The position numbers and the translations under genes are program-made. DNA of 64,000 nt, from positions 11,965,001 to 12,029,000 of the forward strand of contig NC_063263.1 in the NCBI RefSeq assembly GCF_019578655.1. The letters are read 5' to 3'. The stretch is from Ricinus communis (Eukaryota; Streptophyta; Magnoliopsida; Malpighiales; Euphorbiaceae). The notes under the pieces were generated by a model. That model did not search any database. It was given only the letters and a program-made list of their open reading frames with translations, and was not told the DNA's origin. This document shows positions 1 through 11,690 of this stretch, one piece after another (the stretch's first letter is position 1; every line of letters starts with the position of its first letter).

Positions 1-621
1 TGAACTACAAACCCAGCAAACGTAAAGCTTTGGTTTTGAGATTGCAACAAAAAACAAATTGAGTCCTATGAAACTATTGAGATTCTGGTTCAGAATAAAA
101 GCCAAAATTCAAACCCCTCACGTAGCTTAGCAACCTCAGTATTCCAGAAACATTAAAAGCCATCACTTTTCTATCATAACATATACACTTATCATTTCTA
201 GAACATATATACACATTTATTCTAAACAACAAAATAACTCCAAAGAAAAAAAAAAGGCAAGATACGCTCACAGGAAGTTGACTAACAGGCCACCTACCAA
301 CAAAAATATTAAAACCCATCTCAAAATGGATTCACCAGAGTGAAAAGCATCAAAAATTAACAAAATGAAACCAACTTAAGATCTCAAAATCATAAATCAG
401 TAACTCAGACAACGAAAGCAAAAGCAATGACTTTTCCATAACCCAACTCACTTATAACAACCCCAAAAAGATTTGAAACAATTTCTATTGATGGAGAAGA
501 GAGAAACAAAAACCAAGAATGAGAAAGAAAGACAAATAGGAGAAAGAAACGAATTGAATGAAACAAAAAAGAAAGAAGAGAAAGGAATTGAACAAAGAAA
601 AAAGGAAAAAGATAAAAGAAC

Positions 622-666
622 CTGAGAAGGATTAGAAGGAGAGCGAAGTCCAGATTCGGGCTCCAT
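622..666 (-). CDS. Possible first coding exon of an unidentified gene running off the left edge
   Basis: On the minus strand an ATG at 666 opens a 15-codon reading frame (MEPESGLRSPSNPSQ) that ends exactly at a good donor, CTTCTCAG|GTTCTTTT, at 622/621. The DNA just upstream (667-740) is CT/GA-rich and locally less AT-rich than its surroundings, as expected for a plant 5' UTR. An in-frame ATG lies 18 bases upstream (684), but the MEPESG start is the more protein-like. No second exon is visible between 1 and 620, so the rest of the gene should lie to the left of the window. I do not recognise the family. The open frames at 74-319 and 448-684 look like intron sequence, with long hydrophobic Phe/Ser runs. 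Confidence 0.4.
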
Positions 667-720
667 TATTATGGCAAAAGCCAAGCTCGCTCTCTCTGTC
701 TCTGCGTTTCTCTTGTTTTC

Positions 721-739
721 GAGCTCTTAATAAGAGCTC
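721..739. repeat. Short palindrome (9-1-9) in the putative leader
   Basis: GAGCTCTTA and TAAGAGCTC flank a single central base, giving a perfect 9-bp inverted repeat. It lies about 55 bases upstream of the putative first coding exon at 622-666, so it could be in the 5' UTR or core promoter. No function is implied by the sequence alone. Confidence 0.5.
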
Positions 740-1866
740 TCTCTAATAAAACAATCAAATCAACCTTATTTTTTAAATTTTAAGGAGAAAAAAAGAATAA
801 TATAAACGATAAACATACTTAATTACAGAAATAATAATAATAATACTAATAATCTGAGATCATTTAATTTAACCTTCAATTATAGAGTTATCTCCTACAG
901 ACTACAGACAGACACCATTCTAATTACTTTTTATATATACAGTTTTCTTTTGCATTGTATTTTGTAATTACATCAAAATGAATCTATAGGGGCTCACGCG
1001 AGAGAGACGCGTTTGTCTCACGATTGTGTTTTTTTTTTTTTTTTGTTTCAACTCAGTGAGTTTCAACCTGGTCTTCACTTTTTTTTTTTTCCTTCTATGC
1101 AATATTCATATTAGCTATAATTAGTATTTAAGGTGTAATTGTCCTAATGTTCATATGACATTTTTCTTTTTAATGACACCAAATATTATTTTTTGTAAAA
1201 TTTAATAATTATATAAATAAAATCGAACATCAGAATTTTATCAAACTAAATAATTTACCAAGAAAGCGTTATAAGTAAATTTTAATTATTATAACATTTT
1301 TAAGATAAAATTTATGAATTAAAATTTGAAGCAATACTTTTATTAATTACAAGTAATGTAATTCATGAATGAAGCTACAAAAATTATTTATCTCTTTTTA
1401 TTAGCTTGACTAAAAGAAATTGGAAAAAAAAAAGAAATTTTATGAAATAGAATTTGATACTAAAATAACATAAAATTATATTAATTAAATAAAGAATACT
1501 CAAAAGAAATTTAGTGAAAAATAAATAGTGCAAGAATTGATAAAACAATTATAAAGAATTAAATTCACATAGATACAGTGGCCCCTGCATTATGATATTT
1601 AGATTATTTTGTTATTCCAACTAAGTGCAAGAGATCATTTTTGCTATTCTAAGTGAAGAGTCAATTTTTCTTTATTATTATTATTATTTTTTTTTTCTGC
1701 AAATAAAGGAAAGGAGGCATATGTAAATATTGTTTTTTGGAGTACTAAAGTATACATTTTCAATAAGACAATGGGCAATTGGCCACCTAAAATTATATTC
1801 CGAGTTGTTAACATTTTAGTTGTTGTGATGCAGTTCTCCTAAAGTTCGGACAAAGCACCAGTTTGG

Positions 1867-1985
1867 CCCTTAAACTTGTATTAAAGAGTTAGATTGACTG
1901 AATTTTAACATTTTTTGATAAATAAATCCCTAAACTTGTATTTAAAGGCTAAATTAGTCAAGAAATTTAGTTGATGAAGGGTGCA
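1867..1985. repeat. Two-unit direct tandem repeat, period about 60 bp
   Basis: The segment starting with CCCTTAAACTTGTATTAAAG at 1867 recurs, diverged, from 1927 (CCCTAAACTTGTATTTAAAG). The wording of the repeat (TTTGGCCC...TAAACTTG) is the kind found in decayed non-autonomous plant elements. No terminal repeats or target duplications could be defined. Confidence 0.5.
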
Positions 1986-3383
1986 TCTAATAACTCTCCT
2001 TTAAATAAACTATAAACTTCAAGAATATTAATTGTGAATGTTAGAGATTTTATTTCTTTAATTCTTATATTTTTTTAAAAATAAAAATAATAACTCTCCA
2101 TCCTTCATTATAATTCTATCAAATATATTATATCGAATTGAAAATCTATTGTTATAAGCCAAAGAAAAGCAAAAAAATAAAATAAAATAAAATAAATCGA
2201 ACCATTAATACCCATTTAAACCAGTGCATGGTTGCGGCAGTGGTGGAATTTAAAAGTTTGTTAATATATATATATATATAAATCAAAAACTTTCAGTTAA
2301 AATGTCTTAAAATTTCATTGAAAGGATTAGAATTCAGTTTATTTAACCCATTGACACGAGTTGAGGGGCGAAATTGATCATTTGTGCCTTGCAATCCGTA
2401 TCATATTTATGTTTTTAGGCAATCTGCCATTGATCTGACGGGTGCCTCCACAATGGAGTTTATTCAAGGTTGAGTTTAATTCACTGTTAGTTGGATAAAC
2501 CAGCAAACTGATCGACCTAGTCACGATTCAGACCGGGGTTGGGTGGATTTGTTAAGGGTCACCGGTTGGCTAAAGAATTGCCACATTATCCTTAAAATAA
2601 AATTAATTAATTATTCATTTACTGCATTCAAATATTCTGATTTTTGGGAGAATTCCCTAAAATATTATTAATATATAATTAAGTTTTAGCTCTATATTTC
2701 TCTTTTTCAGGTCGGTTCAGACAATAATTATATTTATTTTTTTTGAAATATTTTAAATCATAATTATGCAAAATAAAAATTTTAGAATATTAATTAAAAG
2801 AACTCAATTTATTTATTTATTTAAAAGTTTTTGATTGTTGGGATTAACTATAATTAATTTTATTACTTTAGAATTTAATAATTTTTTTTTAATTAAGCAT
2901 GTTTTAACTTTTAACAATGAATATAATAACTTAAATTCATTTTTATAATAAAAATTTTAAATTCGAACCATCAAATATTCTTCCAAACATATAAAATTAA
3001 ATATTTAAAATAAAATAAAAATTTATTTAAGTTAGATTTTAGAAATTAGAAGTAAAATCAAAACTGAAAAAAGTCAACAATATCTTTGAGGAGGGGTAGT
3101 CTCATATTTGCAATTTTATCGATAGTGTGATAATTTGTTATTCAAATACATAATAATTCCAACTCCCACTATAGTATTGAAATATATGCCTAATTTCCAT
3201 CCTTATCATAGTGGGCTACATACTTTTATTTCCCTAACTGTTTCACATATTATATTATGCCTTTTGTACAACAAATAAATTTTTTTTTTCTAATACTCTT
3301 AATAATTTCATCTCGATTTTATATGTAATTAATTTAATTTTTTTAATTTTAAAATAATTAATTATTAATTATTATATGTGTGT

Positions 3384-3396
3384 GGGGGGGGGGGGG
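3384..3396 (+). repeat. Homopolymer G run (13)
   Basis: Thirteen consecutive G residues follow a short TG repeat, which is unusual in this AT-rich DNA. It may be a variable simple-sequence site or an assembly-sensitive position. Confidence 0.8.
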
Positions 3397-3419
3397 AGAA
3401 AATTTTAAAAGTGCTCAAG

Positions 3420-3616
3420 AAATGGAGTACTCTCCTTACAAAGTAGCTAAAAACAATGGATCGGAGTGGGTCCTCATCCTTTGGCAAACTGAGGTCAAAG
3501 GCATCAGTAACATTTTCAATGCTCTTCCAATTTGCTTGTGCCCCACTAAATTTGTTGAGAAGACCAAGTTCCCTGCCAAATTGGTATGCCTCTCATGCTG
3601 TCGTCAATATGAATCC
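3420..3616 (-). pseudogene. Decayed coding-like fragment, unidentified
   Basis: Read on the minus strand, 3592 down to about 3440 is open and looks strongly protein-like (for example EAYQFGRELGLLNKFSG, then KSIENVTDAFDLSLPKDEDP). The frame is interrupted upstream by TGA at 3593-3595, beyond which ILTTA-type sequence continues. Composition is markedly less AT-rich than the flanks. There is no start codon, no convincing splice site and no continuation, so I read it as a single exon fragment of a duplicated or retroposed gene. I do not recognise the family. The plus-strand frames at 3380-3628 and 3456-3785 cover the same DNA and look less coherent. Confidence 0.35.
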
Positions 3617-6600
3617 TATTATGTATAATAACCAAATAATTATCCTACATTTTCTTTTAACAAGAAGTATACATTATTTCCCATTTCTTCATCCAATAAA
3701 AGAAAATGAGATATTGATATCAAGATTAGGAAACTCACATATCTATTTCTATATTTTATTAAAAATTTATAATTTATCGGTATAGTTTTTTTAATAATAG
3801 AGATTCCGTATGTAATTAAAAATATCAAAATTATAAAAATTTATCACTAATACTTTTTTTCAATTCACGGGTGTCTAAAGAGTTGTAGATATTTCTTTCG
3901 GTGACAAATAATATCTTATTTTTAAAATGCGATCAAAGAATTTTTTTAATATAAAATATAGACCCGTATAATTCTAAATTAGATAGATATATATGTATAT
4001 ATGATAGAAATATCACGTAGTTTAATTTAATAATTTAAAATTCTTAAATGTCATGGCTTATTAAAAAAAGTTTATAAGTAATTTTTTATTAGCAATTTTA
4101 TATAGTAGAGGAAATCAAGACATTTTATTTTTATCAAGAAATCAGCTTCATTGCTATCTTATACCCTCCAGGTGGATTGGTCCACAAAGTAAAGATAAAG
4201 ACTTCAATAGCAAAATACATTTTGATGAGAGAATAAAATAAAATTATATTAACAGTTACGTCCATAGTTTTTAATTTTCTTAATTAAATATTAAATTTGT
4301 AAATAAGATGCGAAGTGAGACAAAAAAAAAAAGAATTAATAATCACATATGTCAATTTTTTTGCTATGTTAAGATATTATATAGTAAAAATTAATATATA
4401 AATAAAATTAATAAGTCCGAAATTGAAAACGATATTTTTGCCAAGTCAAATTAATCAGCATAATCACTCATAGATAGAAGTTCTCCTGATATTCCCCACG
4501 CTTTAGACACGGGGAGCATACGGCGGCTGAAAAGAGCTGCGCGTGTATTTCAGATGCGATGTGGGAGCGTGAGGATGACGTGGACTGATCAGCTTATCTG
4601 GCCATTTATGTAGCAAGCAGCCCTTTCGAAAAACGTAATAACATATATAATAAGATAAAGGCCAACGTTTGCAACGTGGGCCCAGCCCAAGTAATAATTA
4701 TTAATTTGGATTCTAAAATTATTAAATCGAATCAAAATACATTTGGACAGTTTCTTGGCACCTTCCAGTTTCATCATTTTCCACCCCCATGATGATTGGA
4801 CATAAAATTATTTTCTTTTTTATTTATTTATTATTACATCGGATTTTAATGTCTATTTTTATAATGATAGCATCCTAGCATTAAGTTAGGGTACTATAAT
4901 TTGTTTTAATTTCTGAGATTATCCCAAATTTAATATTTATATTAATAAATTAATATAAATTAGAATAAACTATTTTATGAAGAATATTATGAAAGTTTAA
5001 CAAATACTCTAACCGTTTTTCTATTATTTAGTTTTTGTTCGTTAAAATTTCTTATTTTTAATTTCACCATCGATAATTTTTTAGGCTTAGATAACCTCTA
5101 CTTTTTCTTATATAATATAATTTATATTAACTTAATAAAATATTATGATTCGTTATTAGATTTCTTTAATATTTTTTATGATTTTTTTTATATTTTTCTA
5201 TAAAATTTGTAAAAAATAAAGATTTGAAGTAGACATACACATAAAATATCGTGGAGCTAAACTATTAGTTGTAAGAAGGTTTTGATTAATATTTTTAATC
5301 AAACTCATATGAATAATAAATTAATTTAAAGTTTAGCTTAACAATGATTATAAAACATTTGATGCCTTTATAAATTTAATTAAAAATAAAAGTAAATTCT
5401 ATATAAACATCAAACTTGACAAATAAAATCAACTCAATATAATTCACGATCATTTATAAAATTATAATTTAAATTTAAATTAGTTAAAATATAAAATATT
5501 AAAATATATAATAAATATAAAAAATTATTATCATATAAAAATAATATTATTTTTATTTTTAACTTAGAATGACAACATCATTCAAATTCTTTTTATTATA
5601 TTTATTCAGTTTTTATTTTAAATTGTTCCGTTTGACTATATCAACTGCTTATGATATAAAATTTTAGATTTTATTATTATTATTATTAGTACATGATTAG
5701 GAGTTGGTTGTAATTTATAAAATATGATAAGCATTAACTAACTATTATAGCAAATAGAGGCAAAAGAGATTATAATAGAGACAATTTAATTAGATTACTA
5801 AATGATTAATTATTTTTTTATAGATTAAGATATTATATATTAAGTTAGCTCTAATTCACATCCGTACTTAAAGAAGAAAAAGAAAAGGAAAGAAAAGAGT
5901 GACCTTTCCATCAGATAAAAAGGCTTTTTGACTTTGCCTTGTACGGCTTCCGTTTCTATCATTCATTATTTTATTTTTATTTATTATTTGTGTTGCCCGT
6001 CGTTCAGTTATTATTTATATATTTATTTATTTTAAATTATATTTACTTTCTACACTTGCAAATTATTTTAAAATTCATGTCACGGTCTTAAATTAAAAAT
6101 TAATATTAAATATGAATAAAATATCTAATATATTTTTAATAGATTAAATATTTTAATATTCATAAATTTTGTTAAATGATACTAATATATTTCTCTATTT
6201 TTATAATTAATTTTAATATTTTATTATTGTATTACGTTAAATTATTACATACTTCAGTTAAAAATAAATATTAAGTAAAACTAAAATCAATTTAGCTTTA
6301 CTAATATTACTATATTAGTATCGTTCATGATAGTCAACTTAATATTAATTAAGTTGATTAATTATAAAAATATTATCTTATAAAATCTTTTTATATAATT
6401 TTATAATTCTGACAATAAAGTATCTAAATTTTAAATATAAAAGTGTTAGTTTAATAAAATTTATATTTCTTATTTAAAATTGTTAGATTATAAGATTTAG
6501 GCTAATTATTTTAATATTTTGAAGAAAATTTAACCCTTTAGGCTATTAATACAATTAGATAAAATTTAAAAATATTAAAATATCTCTATTTATAAGGGTA

Positions 6601-7777
6601 GAGTTGATAATTTAGATAAAAATAATAATTAAATGACAAAAAAAAATGACATGATGAGAATAATAATTCATTTCATCAAATGAGAAAAATGTTAAAATCA
6701 ACTATTAAAAATATAAAAGCTTATTAGTGTAATATAATAAACTAAGAGACATTAATCAAAATGCATATAACATTATAGCAAAAAAAAAAACTATATAAAT
6801 TTTACTAATAGTCAAGTTCAAATTAATTTAATTTATTGAGTTTGTTTATCTTTTTTTTTATTATTCTAAATTCTTTTCGTGAATTTAATTAATATCAGAA
6901 TTTAATACGATAAAATAGGTGTTTGTTTAAATTAATTCATAATATTTTATTTTAGTCCTTGATCTCATGGGTTTTATTATCTATATTGATTTTTAAAAGT
7001 TTTTAGTTATAATTTTGACATGTAATTAATTTATTATATTAATATATGACAATATTAACTGAAAAAAATAAATAAAAAGAAAACCCTACAAAATAGCGAG
7101 TTGAAAAATTTGAAATGGCTCATTCTAAGGATTGGGCTTGATTTAAGTGTCGAGCGGGGCTCTCTTTTTCTTGGTCCGAAGCCTATAAACTTGGGTCAAA
7201 AATATTTTCAGGGAAAAACAAACAAATATTTGTTTCCATCTTCTTTGGGAAAATCTCGTTTCTCATGAGATTTTTTTTGAGCAATTTTTTATCACATTGG
7301 AAGCAATTAATACTCATTCGTGGAAGCAATATTCAGTCTGTCGTTCATAAATCAAATTAATTATATGATGATACGTGATTTTATTTATTAATTTGTATTA
7401 TATTTTTATTAATTAAATTATTAACAGTAATAAATAAATCAACTAATAAAAATTGAATGATTAATAAATAAAACTATATATTACCAAATTAAGTGATAAA
7501 ATTCTATTTAACTATGTTACCGAGTTAGTAACTCAATCGTCAATAGCCAACTTTCGACCGGCTACGGTTAGAGTTGTTGAATTATATCCAATTATAAAAC
7601 TAACAAAAAAGGAAACGTATCTTCTTTATAATTTGGCTCAACTACCGTCCATTAACGAGAAATTGGAAAAGGAAAATCAGACAAACCCTAAAACCAGAAA
7701 TTTATTGAAAAAGAGAGATCATTCCATTCCCAAAAAACAAAGGTACGTGCATACATTTGAATCTCTATGTATAAAAA

Positions 7778-8293
7778 CTAATGTGAATTTCCTCTACGCA
7801 ATAACTTAAAACCGAAACCAAAAGAAGAAGGTCTCATGTCCCAAAACAAACCAATCTCATCTCCTGGATTAACAACCCTAACACGAACGACATCCATCAG
7901 CCCTAAAACGTAACTGTCATTGGCGCCAGTCTTCACATAAGCGCTCTGGAAGCTTTTGGGCACAGTTTCTTCTGTATAGTCGATCAAAATGACAAAACAC
8001 TTGTTCCCTTGAAGGAGATGATTGGCTGACTCAAGACTCCAAAACTTGAACACGTATTCGAACATTTCTTCATGGGACAAAACGAGCTCACCTGTGGTGA
8101 CTTCGTTTCTTGCTATTGTTCTTCTGATTTGCCACGGATTGTTTGGGTCGATCATGCGCGGTGGAGTGACTTGCCAGTCTCTTGCTTCTACTATGGTTCG
8201 AGTCACATGGTGCTTTGCATTGCGAGCTACTGTCGCTTCTTCTTCGGCTTTTGTTGGCAGGAAATTGTGGTAGAAGGTTTTTCTCATCATCAC
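7778..8293 (-). CDS. B3 domain-containing protein (REM/ex-DUF313 type)
   Basis: Single-exon frame of 171 aa. The C-terminal two thirds match the plant B3 family formerly called DUF313. NPWQIRRTI (residues 52-60) corresponds to the conserved NPW-I-K entry of the domain, and the signature GDEIGLFWD near residues 144-152 is followed by a short FGFKLL strand ending the protein. B3 domains are plant-specific DNA-binding folds, so a nuclear transcription factor role is expected from family knowledge; the target is unknown. The start at 8293 is the first of three tandem Met codons. Immediately upstream on the minus strand is a textbook splice acceptor (T-rich, then TATAGCAG) at about 8297, so a 5' UTR intron or an additional upstream exon is possible. 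Family members are often short, single-domain and rapidly evolving. Confidence 0.75.
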   Translation of the reverse strand: MMMRKTFYHNFLPTKAEEEATVARNAKHHVTRTIVEARDWQVTPPRMIDPNNPWQIRRTIARNEVTTGELVLSHEEMFEYVFKFWSLESANHLLQGNKCFVILIDYTEETVPKSFQSAYVKTGANDSYVLGLMDVVRVRVVNPGDEIGLFWDMRPSSFGFGFKLLRRGNSH

Positions 8294-8344
8294 GCCTGCT
8301 ATAACAAGAATCAGAGTGAATCAAAAACAAAATTAGGGTTTTAA

Positions 8345-10200
8345 TTTATACAAGGAAGTATATAAAATTTGATATTTAAGGTAAGAAAATATTCTGCATT
8401 TTTATATATGTATAAGGTTGGAATTGGAGTTTAGCTATAGTCTCCTTTATTTTCCTGGAACATTTCCCTGTTTAAAAGAAAATCAAAGAAGGGTTTTTTC
8501 ATGAAGCTTTAATGTCGAACGAATGTTTATAATTGGAAATTAACGAAGTCTTGAAACTTGGGATCATGATATATGATTTCTTTCCTAAATAACATTGTTA
8601 TTCCTTATTTGAAATTTATAAAATGTATAATAATTATATGATTTTCTCTTTTTTTTCTTTTTCTCAAATGAGAGAGTAAATTACTATGTTTTTAGAATGA
8701 TAAGGTTTTCTACTTGATTGTTCTTCTTTCTTTCCTTCTTTTTCTTTTTAGGGAAATTTATTCCATCAAAAGATTTAATACTGAAACATCTTTCAAAAGA
8801 TTCAAACATTCATTTCTGAATTGTAAGAATTATCATGTTGCTTGTGATTAAGCATATGGTTTCTTGTAATTATCCTAGGATAACTCTTGTTATTTGTCAT
8901 CATCTGTACATATTCACTACATTAATAGAATTCAAATGTGGGAGTTTCATACCATTTGGATATGAAGTGAGACTTCTTATATCTCTTCACTTATGAGTTT
9001 TGCAAGTTTTTATAAAATTTATTTGTAAATTAATATTTTATGTGTTTATATAATTGGAAGTTTATTACCATTAAGTTTTTAGAATTTGATACAAGTAAAT
9101 CAGTTTTTATTAAATTTATATTATCTCTAAAAACAAATTCTAAACTTATAAAATTATGACAAAATGATTTTTAATTTAAATATATATATATATATATTTT
9201 CTCTCATTTCTTTTCATTCTTCTTTTATTCGTTTTTTTCTTTCTCTCTCTGATCTCTTTAATTTTAAATTTGTTATAGATTACGCTTAGAGCATCTCTAA
9301 CAAGATCTTGAACAATGCAAAGAGTATATACATACACTATACACAATGTTGATACTTATCTAGGAATTCAGGAAAGCAATGGATGAGTGAAAAGGAAATG
9401 CACTATGGTTACATATTGCTTTAACACTAATTACATTTATAGGGGACTCAAGAGCACATTCAAGTTAAGAGTTTCTAAATTTCTTTTTAAAGATTTCATT
9501 GAGAGATCTCTTGTTATAACTCAACATTAATTTTAGCCATAATCCTCGAATCGATCACTCTCCAAACTGTCGGCATTGCCCACCAATTTTTTCTTTTCTA
9601 TTTCTTTGATTTTCTTCTTCTTGTTCCTTTCTCATATCTTTAAGAAAAATGTTTTTTACATTTGAATTTTTGCCTGTCAATGTTTTTAGCATTAAAGTGA
9701 TTATAAGTTCACTTTTTCTGTACAATTGAAGGCAATTCTTTGAGGGGAGGGAAATTCTTACATTGGGTGACTTTGACTCTGATGCTTACTTCACCCAGTG
9801 AGCAAATCAATTTATCTTAAGCTATCATAGATGATAGATCTTTTTTTTTTTGTTTCTTTTTAATTTAAATTTTCTGTCGCCATTAGCCAAGTCCTTGAGC
9901 ACTCATATACAAATGGTCTGGGTTTTGATTGGATATGATAATAATTTCTTGTTGGATTTAAAGGTATAATTGGTTCAGCTAAAGCCCAACTCATTTTCAG
10001 GAACATACTGAAGAAATAGCAGAGATTGGCTAATATTTTAACAAAAAGAAGTCTGTAAATAAAATAAGCTAGGAAAACAATGCCATTCACATAGGGAAGG
10101 CTCTTTTCACTAATCCTCTCCTGTTTTACAAAATGGAAGACGAAATCATATAGATATAATAATACCATCTTCATTACTTTTCTTTTTTTAATATATACTT
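8345..10200. other. Intergenic region between B3 gene and LEP-like gene
   Basis: Contains A/T-rich sequence, CT-rich tracts and a (TA)n tract near 9181-9196. The 104-codon minus frame at 9860-10174 has no recognisable domain and is probably intergenic or 3' UTR sequence of the ERF gene. Nothing else supportable was seen. Confidence 0.5.
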
Positions 10201-10310
10201 ATAAACAACCCCATAAACCTTTGTTCTGATCACTCTCTCACCACCACCGGCGCAAACCATTCATAAATAAATTCAAAGAGAAAAAACCACATGAAATATA
10301 GTAAACTTGA

Positions 10311-11123
10311 TTAGAAGAAGTAACCGGACGAACCCAAATCCAAACCATCCGGCACTGTGTCTGACACCGGTGGCATCCTACTAAACATTGGACTGTGGAC
10401 ATACTCACCTGAGTCAAACCGGCCGAAATCAAACCCATTTGTCATTGCGTCTTCAAATCCCAAGAAATCTTGACTCGTTTGATCATAACCTGAACCATTA
10501 TACTGAAAGCTTGATTGAGCTGAGCTTGATAAGCTGGATATATCAGATGGAAATGGAGGAAGCTCATTGTTAGTAATAATTGGTCGTTCTTGGTCTTGAT
10601 GATGATGCTGATAAGTAGTAGAGTAACCCCATGTACTATCTGCTACATTAGCCATTGAAGAAGAAAACTCCTCTGAGTAATGACATTGTGAGCTAAAATC
10701 ATTGAAAAAGAGCGGCGTTGAGTCGGGCTGATCATGAGACTGAGGAAGGACAAAGATTGATTGTTGCTGTTCCTGCTGTTGCTGTTGCTGTTGCAACGAC
10801 AGCATTTGCTGTTGCTGGTCATCAGGGGAGATAATGGAGGTAACAGAAGAACCAGCAGGCATATCAGAGTACACAAAGTTGGTGCGAGCACGAGGACCAC
10901 GCATGGAACGGGCAGCTCTGTCGTAAGCCAAGGCTGCTTCTTCCGCTGTATCGAATGTGCCTAACCAATGCCTTTCTTTAGTTGAAGGATCTCTTATTTC
11001 TGCTGCATATCGTCCCCACGGTCTTCTTCGGACACCAAGAAACCTTCCACCATTACTGCCTTCTTGCTGCTGTGATTGTTGCTGGGCTTGCTTTCTCTTG
11101 CTCTTTGATGGAGATGGATTCAT
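10311..11123 (-). CDS. LEP: AP2/ERF transcription factor, LEAFY PETIOLE-like
   Basis: Intronless 270-aa protein. The single AP2/ERF domain spans about residues 27-85 ([20 protein letters not shown] ... ARTNFVY). It has the ERF-type Ala and Asp DNA-contact positions (AAEIRD) and the [12 protein letters not shown] helix. A basic Lys/Arg/Gln stretch precedes it. After the domain the sequence [11 protein letters not shown] and the C-terminal block [16 protein letters not shown] (about residues 240-255) match what I know of Arabidopsis LEP, an ERF group VIII factor acting in leaf and shoot development. A Gln-rich tract (about residues 103-121, encoded largely by CAG/CAA) and a His/Gln patch lie in the divergent middle. 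The related group members PUCHI and DRN lack this exact C-terminus as far as I recall. A TATA box sits about 130 bp upstream of the ATG. Confidence 0.9.
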   Translation of the reverse strand: MNPSPSKSKRKQAQQQSQQQEGSNGGRFLGVRRRPWGRYAAEIRDPSTKERHWLGTFDTAEEAALAYDRAARSMRGPRARTNFVYSDMPAGSSVTSIISPDDQQQQMLSLQQQQQQQEQQQSIFVLPQSHDQPDSTPLFFNDFSSQCHYSEEFSSSMANVADSTWGYSTTYQHHHQDQERPIITNNELPPFPSDISSLSSSAQSSFQYNGSGYDQTSQDFLGFEDAMTNGFDFGRFDSGEYVHSPMFSRMPPVSDTVPDGLDLGSSGYFF

Positions 11124-11250
11124 GACGGTGAAGAGAGATTTTAAGAATTTGAGAGTACTGAAATGTGATGGCTACTGTGTATGAATTGCTTGTTTGTTTC
11201 TTGTCTCTGTGATGATTTATGTTGTTGTGAGTGTTTTTCATGTGAGCTGT

Positions 11251-11258
11251 TTATATAA
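11251..11258 (-). promoter_or_regulatory. TATA box of the LEP-like gene
   Basis: TTATATAA, followed by AACAGC on the minus strand, lies 128 bp upstream of the ATG at 11123. That predicts a 5' UTR of roughly 95-100 bases. Directly upstream is the GC-only 10-bp palindrome GGCGCGCGCC (11262-11271). Confidence 0.65.
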
Positions 11259-11261
11259 GAT

Positions 11262-11271
11262 GGCGCGCGCC
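11262..11271. promoter_or_regulatory. GC-only palindrome next to the TATA box
   Basis: GGCGCGCGCC is a perfect 10-bp palindrome in a promoter that is otherwise AT-rich, 4 bp from the TATA box. It could be a transcription-factor site, but it does not match a consensus I can name with confidence. Confidence 0.4.
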
Positions 11272-11402
11272 TTATAGTCCAAATAATATTGTCGAAAATC
11301 CCAAATGTGTCCTCTGCCTTTTGGTTTTTCAATTTTCTGGGGTCGGCTATGTGTAATGTGTATATTCCATCTTTGATAATATCATTACTAGCAACATAAT
11401 AC

Positions 11403-11512
11403 TTTCTCAAGAGATTTAATCCAATTGTATATCCAAAATTTGAACTCGAAACTTTAATTAAATTAAAAGAAACTCTTACTATCTCATCTACATGCTAAGT
11501 GTAAAGCTTATA
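11403..11512 (-). mobile_element. SINE-like repeat, family 1, copy 1
   Basis: The minus strand reads GAGATAGTAAGAG (box A-like) and, about 25 bases later, TTTCGAGTTCAAATTTTGGA (box B-like, compare GGTTCGANTCC). This is the layout of a tRNA-derived plant SINE with an internal Pol III promoter. A diverged copy of the same unit lies at about 22500-22612 in the same orientation, which supports a dispersed family. Ends and target duplications could not be fixed by eye. Confidence 0.5.
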
Positions 11513-11529
11513 CTAAATTCAGTTTTAAT

Positions 11530-11690
11530 ATTACATAACAGGAATACATCTTTTTACATTCGCCATAAAAGTGAAAACTGATCCAGTGAGAGGAGAAAAC
11601 TCGAATTCAAAATTTCTCACTCTCAAGAGTAAACCCTTTTGTCACTTTAGCTAGACCTCAAGTGTATTTTCTTGGTCTTAATAACTTATA
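11530..11690 (-). mobile_element. SINE-like repeat, family 2, copy 1
   Basis: Read on the minus strand: GAGGTCTAGCTAAAGTGAC, then ACTCTTGAGAGTGAGAAATT, then TTTTCACTTTTATGGCGAAT. The same blocks in the same order occur at about 42300-42460 (GGTCTAATTCAAGTGGTAAG, CAAGAGTGAGAGG, TTTTATGGCGAGTGTAAA). The box A-like AAGTGGTAAGAG and the box B-like region suggest a tRNA-derived SINE. It sits immediately upstream of the family 1 copy in the LEP-like promoter. Confidence 0.55.

Larger units (their letters stand above)
750..7750. other. AT-rich intergenic region
   Basis: About 7 kb with no gene I can support. It contains homopolymer T tracts (about 1029-1044 and 1080-1093), a short (TA)n near 2264-2281, a 13-base G run (3384-3396), a two-unit 60-bp repeat at 1867-1985 and a decayed coding-like fragment near 3420-3616. 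A GC-richer island at about 4490-4790 contains a TGACGTGGAC box (bZIP-type core) but no associated reading frame of quality. The rest is A/T-rich sequence with stop codons in all frames. Confidence 0.6.
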
